Positions 1 to 11,370 of a stretch of DNA of 64,000 nt are shown here, piece after piece. Numbering within the stretch: the first letter of the stretch is position 1; each line of letters begins with the position of its first letter. The notes under the pieces are model-generated. The model was not told the DNA's origin. It did no database searches and saw only the letters and a list, made by a program, of their open reading frames with translations. Source of the stretch: Paraescarpia echinospica (Eukaryota; Annelida; Polychaeta; Sabellida; Siboglinidae); the NCBI GenBank assembly GCA_020002185.1, contig CM034534.1, forward strand, positions 30,709,851 to 30,773,850, given 5' to 3'. A program made the position numbers and the translations under genes.

Positions 1-94
1 GATTTATGGGTTCAAAAATTTGCTGGTGCAACCCCCCCACGTTTGTTGTGTTCAATATGACACATTCGTAGCTTTCGAATGTTGGTATATCATG

Positions 95-250
95 ATCCGT
101 TAAGGGTCTTCTTCTTCTCTGACTTTTCCCGTCATCTGTGGTCGTCGGTATGGCTGGTAAATTTCTTTCTCCATGTCGCCCTGTCCATCACCACATCTGC
201 ACTCAGACCCACGATTTCCATGTCTCTTCTGCATGTGATCCGTTAAGGTT
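95..250 (-). mobile_element. Possible LINE 3' coding remnant
   Basis: On the minus strand this stretch reads as a short arginine- and tryptophan-rich peptide with DRATWR followed by HTDD. That resembles the extreme C terminus of several non-LTR retrotransposon reverse transcriptase ORFs. It ends at a stop and has no recognisable polymerase domain. The rest of 1-392, the left flank of the Polinton, shows nothing else I can name; a GATCCGTTAAGG motif occurs twice, near 90 and near 238. Confidence 0.3.
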
Positions 251-392
251 AGTATAACATAAATTGATCGGTTTCCTGTAACTTCAGAACGCTACCATAA
301 CAAATATGGAGACACTGGCGCCGGAACGATAATATTGCTTCAGCACCATTCCGCTGTCGGATCATGACATCGGAAGGCGGAGGGGGATTGCT

Positions 393-588
393 AGTAGTTA
401 AGGAGAGGATTTCGCGGAGCAGATGTGGCGCCATGAAAATGTGGGAGTGAAGAAGCTGACTCACTTCCGGTTAGGAGCGCCCCATGGGGACTATTGACCT
501 ACTTAATCCGATGACGTCATATCCCTTCATTATTGTCCACCCCCCTAGTGACTGTTGGGAACGTTAGTGCGTGCGTGTCTGTGCGTGT
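393..588 (+). repeat. Left terminal inverted repeat of the Polinton
   Basis: This stretch pairs with the reverse complement of 13139-13334 over its whole length, roughly 85% identical by eye. The match includes the terminal AGTAGTTAAGGAGAGG and the block GGCGCCATGAAAATGTG. Identity is highest in the outer 90 bases and falls inward. The boundary at 393 is set by loss of identity just outside it. Confidence 0.93.
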
Positions 589-969
589 AAAACTAAACAC
601 CTACGTCGCCCACCCTTAAGAGGGCTTACCTGATATATGATCTATGAATAAAACGACCACAACACGATATTTTAAAGGTGTTTTTCACAATTTAATCATC
701 TTCCGATTCGTAATCGGAATCAGGCTCGTCCGTGTATAAGATCCATCACTGTATTGCTGGAAGTGGTGATGGTGGAGGTCGTGGATATAATTAGTGCATC
801 AATTCTCCCATGACCTCCCAGTAAGTGTACCAATGTACATCTTCCCAAACACTGAAACACATAATTAGAAAAAAATTAAACGAATATGTTTGCTTACGAA
901 TCAAAATTGAGTTGATAAAACGGTTATATAAATCTACTCTCAACCTCAAAGCATTTCATTTTAGACAAA
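589..969. other. Polinton 5' non-coding region
   Basis: I see no convincing gene here. The interval is AT-rich and has an AATAAA at 647. It separates the left TIR from a tandem repeat. Confidence 0.5.
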
Positions 970-1215
970 GGCTCTTGCTGACACAACAAAATATGTTTAA
1001 TGAAATACTTGCATAACACACCATTTCACATAACAAACACCTTGGCTCTTGCTGACACAACAAAATATATTTAACGAAACACTTGCGTAACACACCATTT
1101 CACATAACAAACAACTTGGCTTTAAATCTTAAATATGAAAGCCTCTTGCTGACACAAAAAAATTAGACCTCACGAAACACTTGTGCAACACATAATTCCA
1201 GACAACAAAAGAGAG
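970..1215 (+). repeat. Diverged tandem repeat in the Polinton 5' region
   Basis: About three copies of a unit beginning GGCTCTTGCTGACACA start near 970, 1044 and 1141. The first two copies are 74 bp apart and nearly identical through ACACACCATTTCACATAACA. The third is interrupted and more diverged. It has no coding potential. Inference: a cis-acting or simply unstable region. Confidence 0.75.
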
Positions 1216-1537
1216 ATCACAACATAATGGATGTTGATATTATACGATATGTGCTTATTATAATCAAGTGTCTCTTTGTCAGCACACATTTTTTTCAATC
1301 TACATGAGGCGCCACTTGCAGACAACAAAGACCTATTTCAACTCACGGTTATCACATCTGTTTTTTTATTACTGGCTGTGTGCGCGCGCATATTTGATAT
1401 GTGTATACGGGCCCTTATTCATCTTTTAAAGAATATGGCTTTCCTCATTATGATAAGTAAGTGATATCGATTAGACCGCGCCCAGTGAACCAATCAAACC
1501 TAAAGCAATCTTAATCAATAATTTATATACCAACAGA

Positions 1538-1640
1538 CAAAATAATGAAATACTTACATTTGTTTTGTACACCTATCACGCGGAGCATCTTGTGATATAG
1601 TTGGCCATCTGCAAACGCATCGTTCAGACATTATCTCTCT
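1538..1640 (-). repeat. Segment with a near-identical inverted copy at 17105-17211
   Basis: The reverse complement of this roughly 105-bp stretch reappears at 17105-17211 with one visible mismatch (CAGATGG against CTGATGG). In both places one side is a (GA/CT)n tract. The segment overlaps the start of the small gene at 1601. Confidence 0.9.
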
Positions 1641-2068
1641 CACTCTCTCTCTCTCTCTCTGTGTCACAACACATCAACAAACCCTCCAACTCTGACCACC
1701 AACACTGTGACGTAAACAACGATGTTATCGTCATATCAGATCATGATGAACATAACGAAGACCAGCCAACCATCGATTTAACCGAATCTACTTGGTCATC
1801 ATCATCTGTTGATGAAATCCAAGATCGCGCACAACATATCACCAGCTGACAGACTATTGAACAAGCCATAGCCAGTGCTTGTGTTAGGTACGTGACTCGT
1901 GAACTGTGTCACGTGTTCGAGGTCATAGAAGGAAATGGTACTGACATCGACGCCTATACAATCGAAGCATACCTTCGTTGCCTAGTTGTTGACATTAATG
2001 CACGAACTCCCACCTCACAATGGTGGAACAACATCATTGCAAAGATGAAAGATCAAATACATGGTTGA
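1601..2068 (+). pseudogene. Small acidic Polinton protein with SUMO-interaction-like motifs, one in-frame stop
   Basis: The reading frame runs 155 codons and is broken only by a TGA at 1847-1849; the same frame then continues to a TGA at 2066. The N terminus holds a Leu-Ser run coded by a CT microsatellite. The middle is acidic and carries VIVISDHDE and TIDLTES, hydrophobic cores next to acidic residues that match the general form of SUMO-interacting motifs. The C-terminal half looks like a folded helical segment with ACVRYVTREL and SQWWNN. I do not recognise the family. As the first gene of the element it may be an early or regulatory protein, but that is inference. The start is uncertain because the 5' end lies in duplicated, low-complexity sequence. 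Confidence 0.5.
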
Positions 2069-2235
2069 CACCTGAGTGGTGGACAATCACAACAAAAAAG
2101 TACACTCAATGTCATATAAGGTGCACTGTAGTATTCTATTTCAACATAGTTTTATGTGTATGTCATGTTTACTTTCGGTGCAGATTGTACATAGTATAGC
2201 TTTGGTTTTTTCGTATTGTTAGTAGTTTCCTCACA

Positions 2236-2262
2236 AATAAAATACGTGTGTACTCGTATGCT
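2236..2262 (+). terminator. Polyadenylation-type cassette, 5' gene
   Basis: An AATAAA at 2237 is followed at once by ATACGTGTGTACTCGTATGC and then a GT/T-rich stretch, the layout of a polyadenylation signal with downstream element. Nearly the same cassette occurs at 12966-12992 after the last gene, which supports a shared function. It sits 170 bp after the stop of the small acidic protein gene. Confidence 0.55.
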
Positions 2263-2384
2263 ATTGTGTTTTTTCTTGTTAGTGTAGCGATTCCCATACC
2301 GTGACCGTATACTCAACATTTAGTCATAAGTCTACTGTTGGCACGTATACAATCTGGATTCCCTATAATTATCCTTCATAACCA

Positions 2385-2790
2385 TCATGTCACCTTCACA
2401 CACATGTCACATCCACGCATGAATAACCTTCGCGTATGAATACATGTCCAAACATGTACAATATTAACCATTCATACACCTTCCGTTCATTGGTTTCTTG
2501 ATGACTAGGTCATCAATCACCTTCACACACACACATGTCACCTTCACACATGAATAACCGACATGACACCTTCGTGTATGAATACATATTCAAACATGCA
2601 CACATAATGACCACGCCCACACCATTACATTCCATTCATTGGTTCCTTCTTACCTAGGTCATCAATCATTTTCACACAAACACATGTCACATTCACGCAT
2701 GCGCATGACTACCCACAACTATACCCGTCGTTCAGTGGTTCCTTCATACCACTCTCGCGTATGAATATATGTCCACACGCGGATGAATAC
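2385..2790 (+). repeat. Tandem repeat of about 130 bp
   Basis: Nearly three diverged units share CACACATGTCAC, CGTATGAATACATGTCC, CATTCATTGGTTCCTTC and TAGGTCATCAATCA. They begin near 2390, 2520 and 2670. The array is non-coding and lies directly upstream of the polymerase gene, where a promoter or origin would be expected. Confidence 0.7.
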
Positions 2791-2865
2791 ATGTCCACTC
2801 ACGCATTCAAATATACAGAAACGTGCAAGGACTCTTTTTCGTCATTTATAGCCGTCACTTCCATC

Positions 2866-5800
2866 ATGAATCACCATCCGTGTCGAGACTGCGATGCGGT
2901 GCTGGAGTCGTATGCAGATCTACAACGACATCGAGAAGAAATACATCCGCTCAGCACCATCCCAACACCACAAGTGGCGACATCATGCGAACAGTCAAAA
3001 CCATCGATTGATGTACACAGCTACACGAAAGCACCAGCACAGGTGACGCCATCTACCGTATCAAATAAGAAGAAGGACAAGTACTACTGTGAACGATGTG
3101 GAAGCGGTTCACCAGACGGGACGCATTACTACGACACACAAGGACGGTATGTTCCACTGCTGCTAGTAGTAGTAGTAGTAGTAATAATAGTAGTAGTAGT
3201 AGTAGTGTTGTCCGACAGCATTGCTCGACCACCAAGACACGTGTGACACGAGGTCACCTTCAGTCCAGGTACGACTACAAGCTAACGACATTGGACACGG
3301 GTGTTCTAGAGCCTCCTTTGAAGGTCATGTTCCAGGAACAGTCCCACGCCTTCAAGATAAATCTCAGCTACGGATTCGTGTTGAGGAACAAGACCACAGG
3401 AAGATTCAAGTACTATCATTCCCTTCGTAATTGCTGCGGACGTTGTCGGGGTAAACCCACTCTCGTCACCAACGCTGAGGACTTTGATGGCTTTCTCAGA
3501 TGCATCCCACAAACCGATGTCTTACAGTGAGCGATCAATCAACGGCCGGATTCTCAATGTGTTTGTGAAGATGTCATGAATGTCACTTTCTTCGTGAATC
3601 ACATCATCGATCATCCGATAGGATGCGTGGGCGTTACACTCCCGGTCTATGTCAAGAACAACAAGGCCGTCATCTCTCTGGAAAGGGAATCCAACCATAA
3701 GAAGAGGTACACCGATAACCTGTGTCTCTTCCGGTGTCTGGCTCTACATAGAGGACTCAATCGATATCACCTACAACCCACGGTGAAGGCCCTCTACGAG
3801 AGATGCGTTCGAGACGTTGTGTCTATGGAAGACTTTGACGGGGTCACGATGGATGACCTTTATCGTATAGAGACCATGTTCGAGACGAACGTGTGCATGT
3901 AAAAACTCGTCGAGGCAGACGAAGAAGGTGGAAAGGCGACTGCCGAACTCGTCCGTCATTCCTTGTGTCACTACCCCGATACATTGTCCGTGAATCTTCA
4001 CGAGACACACATTTCTTACAACTAAGACGTCCGGATGTCACTCCTATCGATGTAGTAAGTGCGGCGACTCCTTGTGGAAAGATGCATGGAAACTGGACAG
4101 ACACGAGCGCACGTGTACGGGGGGTGTACGGAAAATATACCCAGGTGGAGTGTACCATTCGAACCCGCCAGTCTTCGAGTCTTTGGACGACGAAAACATC
4201 CGTGTCCCCGAACACTTGCGCTACTACCCCTATCATGTCACGTTTGACTTCGAGTCTTGGTTTTACACGTTACACCTTCCCTCGGACAGCGACAAGGTCC
4301 ACTGGATAGCGCGTCACGTGCCAATGAGCGTTAACATAGCATCGAACGTGCCCGGACACGAGCAAGTACAATGTCTCGTCACGGATGGAGATAGCGATAA
4401 GTTGGTGGTGGAGATGATGGATATCCTTCGTACAATGAGCGATGCCGCGTACAATACAAGGACGTCTTACAGCAACTCGCGGCAGCACAAAGTGAGTGGG
4501 ACGAAAACGAAGTCGAGGCACGGTCATCCCTCAACGAGGGCGAGGAAAAAGAGTCGCAACAAACACCGTCGAATCCCTATCAGAAACTCAGAGGACAATT
4601 GCACGGGTGGCTTCTATTCAGGGAAGTATGACCTAAACGTCGTGAAACAATTCCTGGTGCCCTACTTCCTATCCAAGAAAGAAACAGAAGAAGACACGGA
4701 GGAAGAAGACAAAGAAGAGGAACAAGACGAAGAAAAATGCAAAGAGGGTGTTGGTTCCTTTTTTTGTCATCAAACGTAGCAACACTTTTATGTGTCTATC
4801 GACGGATCACCTTAAATTCCTGGCTATGACCCACTACATTACACCTGGCTTTACCTACGACAAGTATTTGAAAGCGTATGGATGCGAGGTCACGAACGTC
4901 ATTTCCCATACGAGTACATGGACGGTTGGAGATACTCGACGACATATCTCTTCCTCCGAAAGCAGCCTTCTTCAGTCGATTGAAGAATTATGGAATATCC
5001 GACGACGACTATGCCAGTTGTCAACAGGCGTGGCAGGAGAACAACATGAAGACGTTGCGAGACTTCCTCGTTTGGTACAACAACAGGGGTACCCTTCTTT
5101 CAGGCCATCGACAGACAGTTTGCATTTTATCAGGAACGTGGTCTCGACATGTTCAAGAAAGCCACCAGTGTACCCGGTCTGACCTTGACCTACCTGTTCA
5201 ACGACCTTCCGGAGAAGACCTACTTTACTCTCTTCAACGAAAAGAACAAAGATCTCCATCAACTCGTCAAAGATAATATCGTTGAAGGGGCATCAATTAT
5301 CTTCACTAGACATCGCGAGAAAGGGGTCACCAAGTTACGTCGACACGACTACGGAGAAGACGCCCGAACGTGTCAGTCCATAGTGGGATACGATGCGAAT
5401 GCACTCTACTTGTATTCAATCATGGAAGACATGCCAACGGGATGGTACACATGACGACGGGAAGAGAACGAGTTCCGACCCGAAGCAGCGCAGCTAACAG
5501 GACAGACGGCTGGCGAATGGTTGACGTGGGAATCGGAACGCACGGGAATCTCTCTGCGTCATCAGACCAACGGACGAGAGAAGAGGATCGGTAAACTTCT
5601 ACTAGACGGATGGTGTACTTAAACGAAGAGAGCCTATCAGTTCCACGGCTGCTACTACCACTGATGTCCCTGCACTCAACGAGAGGTCAACGAGGTCAAC
5701 AACAAAATATTGACCCAACTCCTTACCGAAACACGAAAGAATACCCGCTATCTCCGTCATTTTGTGAAGGTGGTTCAGATGTGGGAATGTGAATGGAAGG

Positions 5801-7104
5801 TCACGAGAAGCGAAGCGTCCGTGAAAAAGTTTCTGGACGCCACCTTTCTTCGACGACGTCACATAGAGTGGAAGATGACCTTACAACAGATACTGACAGG
5901 TGTGGGCAACGGAACCTTGTTCGGCATGATCCACTGGGACCTTCGCCTACCAGAAGAATTGCGCGCGCACTTTGCCGAGATGCAGCCCATCTTCAAGAAC
6001 GTCCGCTTAACACGTGACGATCTAGGACCGTTCATGCGTCGGTACGCCGAAGAACATGACATCATGTCGACCCCGTGCAGCACCATGGTTGGGAGTTATC
6101 ACGATGACAAGATCTTGCTCGCCACACCTCTGTTACGATGGTACCTGGAGCACGGACTGGAGGTGACGCACGTCTATCAGGTCGTCGAATACACTCCGAA
6201 TCCGTGCCTCCGACTGTTCGGCGAAGTAGTGTCCGAGGCCCGTCGCGCGGGAAATATACACCCGGACAAGGCCATCATTGCGGACACGAATAAGTTGATT
6301 GGGAATTCTTCCTATGGCCGCAGTATCACTAACGTCGATCGCCACCGTCACGTCACCTACTCCACTCAGAAGAGGGCGTCGGTCATGATCAACGATCGTC
6401 GCTTTCGACAGCTCGACTTCATCGTCGACGATGCCTACGAGATCAAAATGAGCAAGAGAAGTGTCAAGTACGCCTTGCCCATACACGTGGGTTACTTCGT
6501 CTTGTAGTATGCCAAGCTGCGCATGTTGAAGTTCTATTACGACTTCGTCGATAGGTACCTGGAACGTCCGCTGTTCGAGTACTGCGAAACAGACAGAGAG
6601 CGCGTACTTCGCTTTGGCCGGCGAGTCCGTCGATGACCTCATCATCCCGGAACTACGAGAACATTACTTCCGACACCATTCCGAATGGCTTCCGTCCGAA
6701 TGTTGCAGCGATCATCACTGCGAGTACCTGCGCTGTCACCTCGCTGGACATCCGTGGGCCGGCACCGTATCGCGCTGCATGGCACGCAAAGCCTACGATA
6801 AGAGGATACCGGGTCTCTTCAAGGTCGAATGGACCGGGGTTTCTTTCGTGAGTCCATGCAGCAAGACGTACTACTGTTCCGGACCCACTGACAAGTACAG
6901 TACGAAATGACTGAACAAACGACTGAACGCCATAGACAAGCGGGCTTTCCTATACGTGCTGACCAACCGTCGGAGCGGGAGTGGAAAGAACCGCGGGTTT
7001 CGAGTAAATCACTCGTCCGTGATCACCAACGTGCAGGAACGCGCGGCCCTGACCTACTTCTACGTCCACGAGGACGGAGTGACCACGGGTTCCGTAGACG
7101 TGTA
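2866..7104 (+). pseudogene. Protein-primed family B DNA polymerase (pPolB), disrupted
   Basis: This gene would replicate the element from a terminal protein. The order of recognisable parts is: a C2H2 finger with CRDCDAV at 2884; a second finger with YYCERCG at 3085 that changes frame halfway; a Ser/Asn run coded by a GTA microsatellite (3159-3207); DNLCLFRCLALHRG at 3717; another finger near 4050-4115; exonuclease motif I with TFDFES at 4242; a degraded exonuclease II with SGKYDLN at 4618; motif A with GYDANALYLY at 5388; motif B with KLIGNSSYGRS at 6291; and motif C around 6590-6620, split by a small frame-breaking insertion. The C terminus continues past a stop at 6908 to 7102. Breaks include a TGA at 3528, frameshifts near 3100, 3890, 4480 and 4750, and stops near 5452 and 6505. 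It cannot make an active enzyme as it stands. Confidence 0.92.
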
Positions 7105-7144
7105 AAAGGCGATGGTCAGACAGTCGGTCGTCATAATAGATCAT

Positions 7145-7756
7145 GGACGCACGATGGAAACATCCTTTCACTTGCATCGACGCCGGGCCGAAATTATGCG
7201 AGAAAAGTACTTTTGTGACGCGTATGCTACGTCACGCCGTCACGATGATCGAGCAGATCACGTGGTGTTATGAAGAATGGCAAAGCGCTTACGGTACGAT
7301 GGATATAGCCAACGTGCAGTTCGTGGAAGGGTTACCGAGCGACGGCTTGTTCAATGCGTCGACGAGGAACCTCGTGGTCTTAGACGGTCTGATGGCGGAA
7401 ACTGACGAACGGGTCACGACCTTGTTCACGAAAAAAGTCATCACAAGAACACGTCAGTACTGTATCTCGTTCAGAACCTCTTTCCGAAAAACAAGGAGAG
7501 TCGCACCATCAGTCTGAATTCTCAATATATGGTGGTCTTCAAGAATCCTCGCGATGCCTCGCAGATAGGTCTCTTGGCACGACAGATGTATCCGGGTCGT
7601 GTGAAGTTTGTACAAGACGCGTACAAAGGCGCCACATCTGTACCGTACGGTTATCTCTTGGTCGACCTCAAACAGGACACGCCCGAAGATATGCGTCTAC
7701 GCACTGCCATCTTTCCAGGCGACGGAGTTCAATACGTGTACCTCCCAAACGTATAA
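7145..7756 (+). pseudogene. FtsK/HerA-type (A32-like) genome-packaging ATPase, disrupted
   Basis: In the family this ATPase pumps DNA into the capsid. The Walker A region lies near 7190-7215 but reads GPKLCEKST, without the usual glycines of GxxGxGKS/T. Walker B is visible as LVVLDGLM near 7370. After a frameshift near 7430 the downstream part resumes with LYLVQNLFP and then VFKNPRDASQIGLLARQ at 7535, a segment typical of Polinton ATPases, ending at 7756. The gene follows the polymerase by 40 bp. Two independent lesions, a degenerate P-loop and a frameshift, make it inactive. Confidence 0.88.
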
Positions 7757-7791
7757 AAAAGACTGCACACGCGCCTCGCTTCTTCATTTAC

Positions 7792-8165
7792 ATGATGTCT
7801 GAGCTTGTGAAGAGACACATTCTCTGTATACGGGCCTGAATAGATACAAGAGCACGAAATTGAGGAGTGCTATCATCGCCAACGCCGACGCCGACCTTGT
7901 TTGCGCATTAGCCGAGTGTGCCTACAACATATTGAAAAAGAACGTACCCTTGATCCCGGTACAGAGGCGACGGTTGAGTAAGTATAGAACGAAACTACGC
8001 GGGTTAGGACGAAGATGCGAGCCGGAAGCCAGGAGACGTCAAATCTTACTCGAAAATAACCAGGTCGGCGAAGGACAGACCGGAGGTTTCCTGTTGGCTT
8101 TCCTAGCCCCGTTATTCAGTGCCGTCTTTCTTCCGCTACTCAAAGAGGTGCTAGTCAAGACGTGA
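7792..8165 (+). pseudogene. Small basic Polinton protein with hydrophobic C terminus (pX/pVI-like candidate)
   Basis: The core starts near 7860 with LRSAIIANADADLVCALAECAYNIL, given here in part, followed by KKNVPL, a strongly basic middle (RRRLSKYRTKLR) and a hydrophobic end GGFLLAFLAPLF. This layout is common to a small protein found beside Polinton ATPases. It has been compared with adenovirus core or membrane-active proteins, but I treat that link as inference. A likely start at 7792 is out of frame with the core, so there is a frameshift between 7800 and 7860. The stop is at 8163. Confidence 0.65.
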
Positions 8166-8926
8166 TAGAACACGCGTGGAAAGTGGCCTTGGTGGATCCG
8201 CGACTCCTGGACAGTCTTCGTACCCCTACCACGCCGACGGATAGCCTAGGGAAAAGGTGCAGTACCCCAATGACGAGATGTCTCGACAGAAATGATCTCA
8301 CCGACGGGGGCAAGGTCGTTATGTATAACTAAGTGTTAAAGCGCTACAACGTCTTGACCGATAAACGTATCAAAGAACCGGTACGCGTGGTCTCGGTGAA
8401 GAAGGAAACAGCGGCGGGGGCGGCAGTGACAGCGGCGGGGGCGGCGGTGGCGGCGGACCCTTCCACAACCACCACAACAAAGTTCGCGTTCATCGAGAGC
8501 GTTCCCAAGGCGCTACAGGCCAAAGCCAGACGACTGATGGAACGTCTCAAACGAGACGTCACGTGGACCGCGCGGGGAGAGCTCATCCACAACGGAGTCC
8601 CGGTACCCGGAAGTAACGTGGTGGATCTCGTGAACGATCTGTTGCGCGCGAGAAAGACTGCCGGCGATCCGACGGGATGGCGGGTGTTTGCTCGAAAACT
8701 CGGCGACATCAATCTACGTATGGAGTTGGTAGGCAACGAGACCAGGAAATTACACATTCAACAGGGACAGAGTGTAGCGGTGGCATCCACACCTTCACGA
8801 TCGGTCAGTAGAGCACGGCGAGCGCTGCGTTGGACACCCCTCGCGCGTCGACGAATGGAAGAATCCGTTCTACCCACCCGACCGTCAAAAAGACGCAAGG
8901 CGCCTTATGGATGGAAGAGTCTTTAA
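8166..8926 (+). pseudogene. Conserved Polinton hypothetical protein
   Basis: The coding sequence can be followed from about 8166 (WKVALVDPRLLDSL) through a frame disturbance near 8250, an in-frame TAA at 8330 and an Ala/Gly-rich insert (8405-8455) to the stop after KRRKAPYGWKSL. The central signature, WTARGELIHNG then PGSNVVDLVNDLLR and WRVFARKL, is a recurrent feature of an uncharacterised protein encoded in many animal Polintons. Its basic C terminus suggests a nucleic-acid or core role, but no function is established. It sits between the small virion-like protein and the integrase. Confidence 0.7.
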
Positions 8927-8934
8927 AGTAGAAG

Positions 8935-10005
8935 GGTCGTCACGGATAGATAGCATAATGACCGTCATCGATCCACGGGACACTTGGCGTTGTCTCTTCG
9001 CCGCTATCGCTTACACCGGACTTCACGTCGTCGCCGGCATTTCCATCGATTATCTTATTCGTCTACCGACGCCATGGTTCACCATCGTACCAACCTTCAA
9101 GGAGTCTGCTTCGACCCCGAAAAGGTGGGAAGTTACGGATGAATAGAGTCCTTGCGACGTGTCACGCGTGTACCGAGGAAAGTCGTCCAACAATAGCTAT
9201 GGAACAGAACGCCTATACCCTACACAAACTGATGAGAACTCATTTCAAGAGACGACACGTGGGTGGACGGAATCAACAGTGGCAGGCTGATCTCGTCGAC
9301 CTGTCCAGTCTGAATAACGACAACTGGGTACAACTTTTCTACTCACCGTCATCGACGTCTTCTCGAAAGTTGCCGGCTGCTTTCCATTGAAAAACAAGTC
9401 GTAGGTGTCGTTGGTGAAGGCTCTGGACGGTCTGTTCACAGGCGACGATCGACCGATGACGTTGCAGACCGATAAAGGAGTCGAATTCCTGAATCGCGGT
9501 GTTCAAGGACTGTTGAAAAAGTACGATGCATCGATGTCCTTCAAGACTTTGTACGATCCTACAATGACACCTCCCACCGCAGAGTCGGTATGGCTCCATC
9601 ACGAGTGAATGCATCGAATCAGGAAGCTTGTACGGACACGACGGCAAGGTCCACGTGACGGATCGCGTGCGTATCAGCAAGGTCAAGAGACGGTTCGAGA
9701 AAGGTTACATGGCGAATTGGAGCGATGACATCTTCACGATACTCGAGGTCCATCCCTCCGATCCACCCGTCTATCGATTGACGGATGATCTCGGTGAGAT
9801 GTTGGACGGAACCTTCTACGAACCGGAGTTGGAGAAGGTGTCGGTGACAACCGACAAACTGTACCGCGTGGAATCGGTACTGCAACGACGGAAGGTAGGC
9901 AGGCGAAGGGACGTGATGCCAAGGCCCTCGTCAGATATAATGACTAGGCGTGCGACCTCCGATTCGTCAGTCGATATCTCGTCGGTCAGGGCATGGTTTG
10001 GTTAG
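8935..10005 (+). pseudogene. Retroviral-type (rve) integrase of the Polinton, catalytic core deleted
   Basis: An N-terminal zinc-binding-like region is detectable near 9065-9125 (MVHHRTN, then FDPEKVGSYG). The core starts at about 9200 with YTLHKL, KRRHVGG and QWQADLVDLSSL, which holds the first catalytic Asp. After a frame break near 9385 the second catalytic Asp is in LQTDKGVEFLN. The stretch that should hold the catalytic Glu is missing: sequence passes abruptly from KKYDAS (about 9535) to the post-core linker near 9560. The C-terminal SH3/chromo-like domain is well kept (VTDRVRISKVKRRFEKGY, PPVYRLTDDLGE). Several frame changes plus the missing Glu make it inactive. Confidence 0.9.
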
Positions 10006-10600
10006 ATTGTCGGTCTGTCTTCGCCGTTGTAAGTATAATGCTGTAGGTTCTACTGTACGTTGGGATACTTACGTTTCGTTATCAAGAAACGGTCCGTGGA
10101 AGCAGCAACAGCAGCACCCCATCGTTTTAGTCGTTCAAGATGTTTAAGTTCAATAGGCCTTACCGTCGTTGCAAAGGACCGCGTCAAGGATGTTGGACAA
10201 GACACGAGGGTTGCGCACGACTTCACAAAAGGAGACGTCACCATAAAAAACGTGTCCTATTGATTTGCCTTCCTGGAGTATATGATAACAGGCGGGTGTA
10301 CGACCTCCGAAACCAGTCGGACGATGACACACGAAACGACAAGAGAGGTATCCACCATTGACGCGGAAGAAGACGTTACCGACGCGCAGCAACAACAGAG
10401 CACTCCTTAGCACATTTTCGGTACCGAGTGTCCCAAAGAGGAGATAGTCTTTCTCTGTTAGGTCGTCATCTTGTAGACGGTCATCTTGGTTAGCATATAC
10501 AACCTATCGATCGGTCAGAATAATCCGACTTTGTGGACGGCCTTGTTGAGTAGTTCATCCGGTTACCTCCTACCCAACCAGACGGTGAGACAACAACACC
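10006..10600 (+). other. Unassigned Polinton interval
   Basis: A + strand frame from 10060 (MGYLRFVIKKRSVEAATAA) ends near 10263 and, with a break, leads into an acidic, Gln-rich tail near 10350-10410. I do not recognise it. It could be a decayed small structural gene between integrase and penton, or non-coding. Confidence 0.35.
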
Positions 10601-11370
10601 ATGACGACGAGTGATTTCTGCCTGACGTTGCCTAGCAACGCTTCCATGAAGTCGCATCCGAATAACACCTTGGCGCATTACATCACGGACTTGCCTCGTC
10701 GTGTCGTACTGTCTGGTGGCGACTGGGAATGCGGTATAATAGAGTTCCAGTACCCGCATACTTGGTAGAATGTTCGCGAGGAGGATACACAATTCTGCCT
10801 GTATGAGAGTGATCGTAGAGGACTCACGCCCACTGGCTTGATCGAAGCCGAGTATTACTACAACGCGAACCACTTGTTATGTAAGATCAACAAGGTAGTG
10901 TCTCGTATGTCAACGGATAGGACCAGAGCAAAATTGAGCTAAAGCGATATCTCTCAAAGGGTGACCTTGCACATGACCTCCGAGACCGAGTTTACCATTC
11001 CTCTAGAGAGTGCCATGGCATCCATGCTAGGTGTCCGTTCAAGAGTTATGACCAGTCCGGAAACAACGACCAGCCGCGACTATGTCCACTCGGACCTAAG
11101 TGGAAACGATATAGGTCGGATTGGTCAGTACACCTTCAAGAAAGAGGCCGATCACGTGATGGATATGGATCAAGGATTCGAGAGTCTATACATCTACAAG
11201 GATGTCGTGGATTCACGTGTCGTCGGCGACAGTCTCGCACCCTTGTTGCGGAGCGTTGCGGTCTATGGTCTGAACGGAACCATAGTGTCTACAAAGCGCC
11301 ATGCCGCTCATCAAGAGAGATGCCCTGGCTTTGGGAAAGGGAGCATTGAAGACCGGCATGCGCATAGCCG
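10601..11370 (+). pseudogene. Penton-like minor capsid protein, two in-frame stops
   Basis: The ATG at 10601 begins MTTSDFCLTLPSNASM, followed by NNTLAHYITDLPRRV and GDWECGIIEFQYPHTW, the characteristic N terminus of the Polinton minor capsid (penton, single jelly-roll) protein. The same frame continues through a TAG at 10766 and a TAA near 10940 and then reads on to DMDQGFESLYIYKDVVDS and SLAPLLRSVAV near 11260. After about 11290 the frame is lost and the conserved C-terminal strands are absent. A remnant KGALKTGMRIA at 11344 may come from the next protein. Assignment to penton rests on family resemblance. Confidence 0.72.

Noticed and set aside
249..464. Outward-reading open frame MSQLLHSHIFMAPHLL in the left TIR, with a matching one from 13264 in the right TIR
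   Set aside because: The frames cross the element ends into unrelated flanks, and differences between the two copies change residues freely. The similarity is explained by TIR identity, not by a protein.
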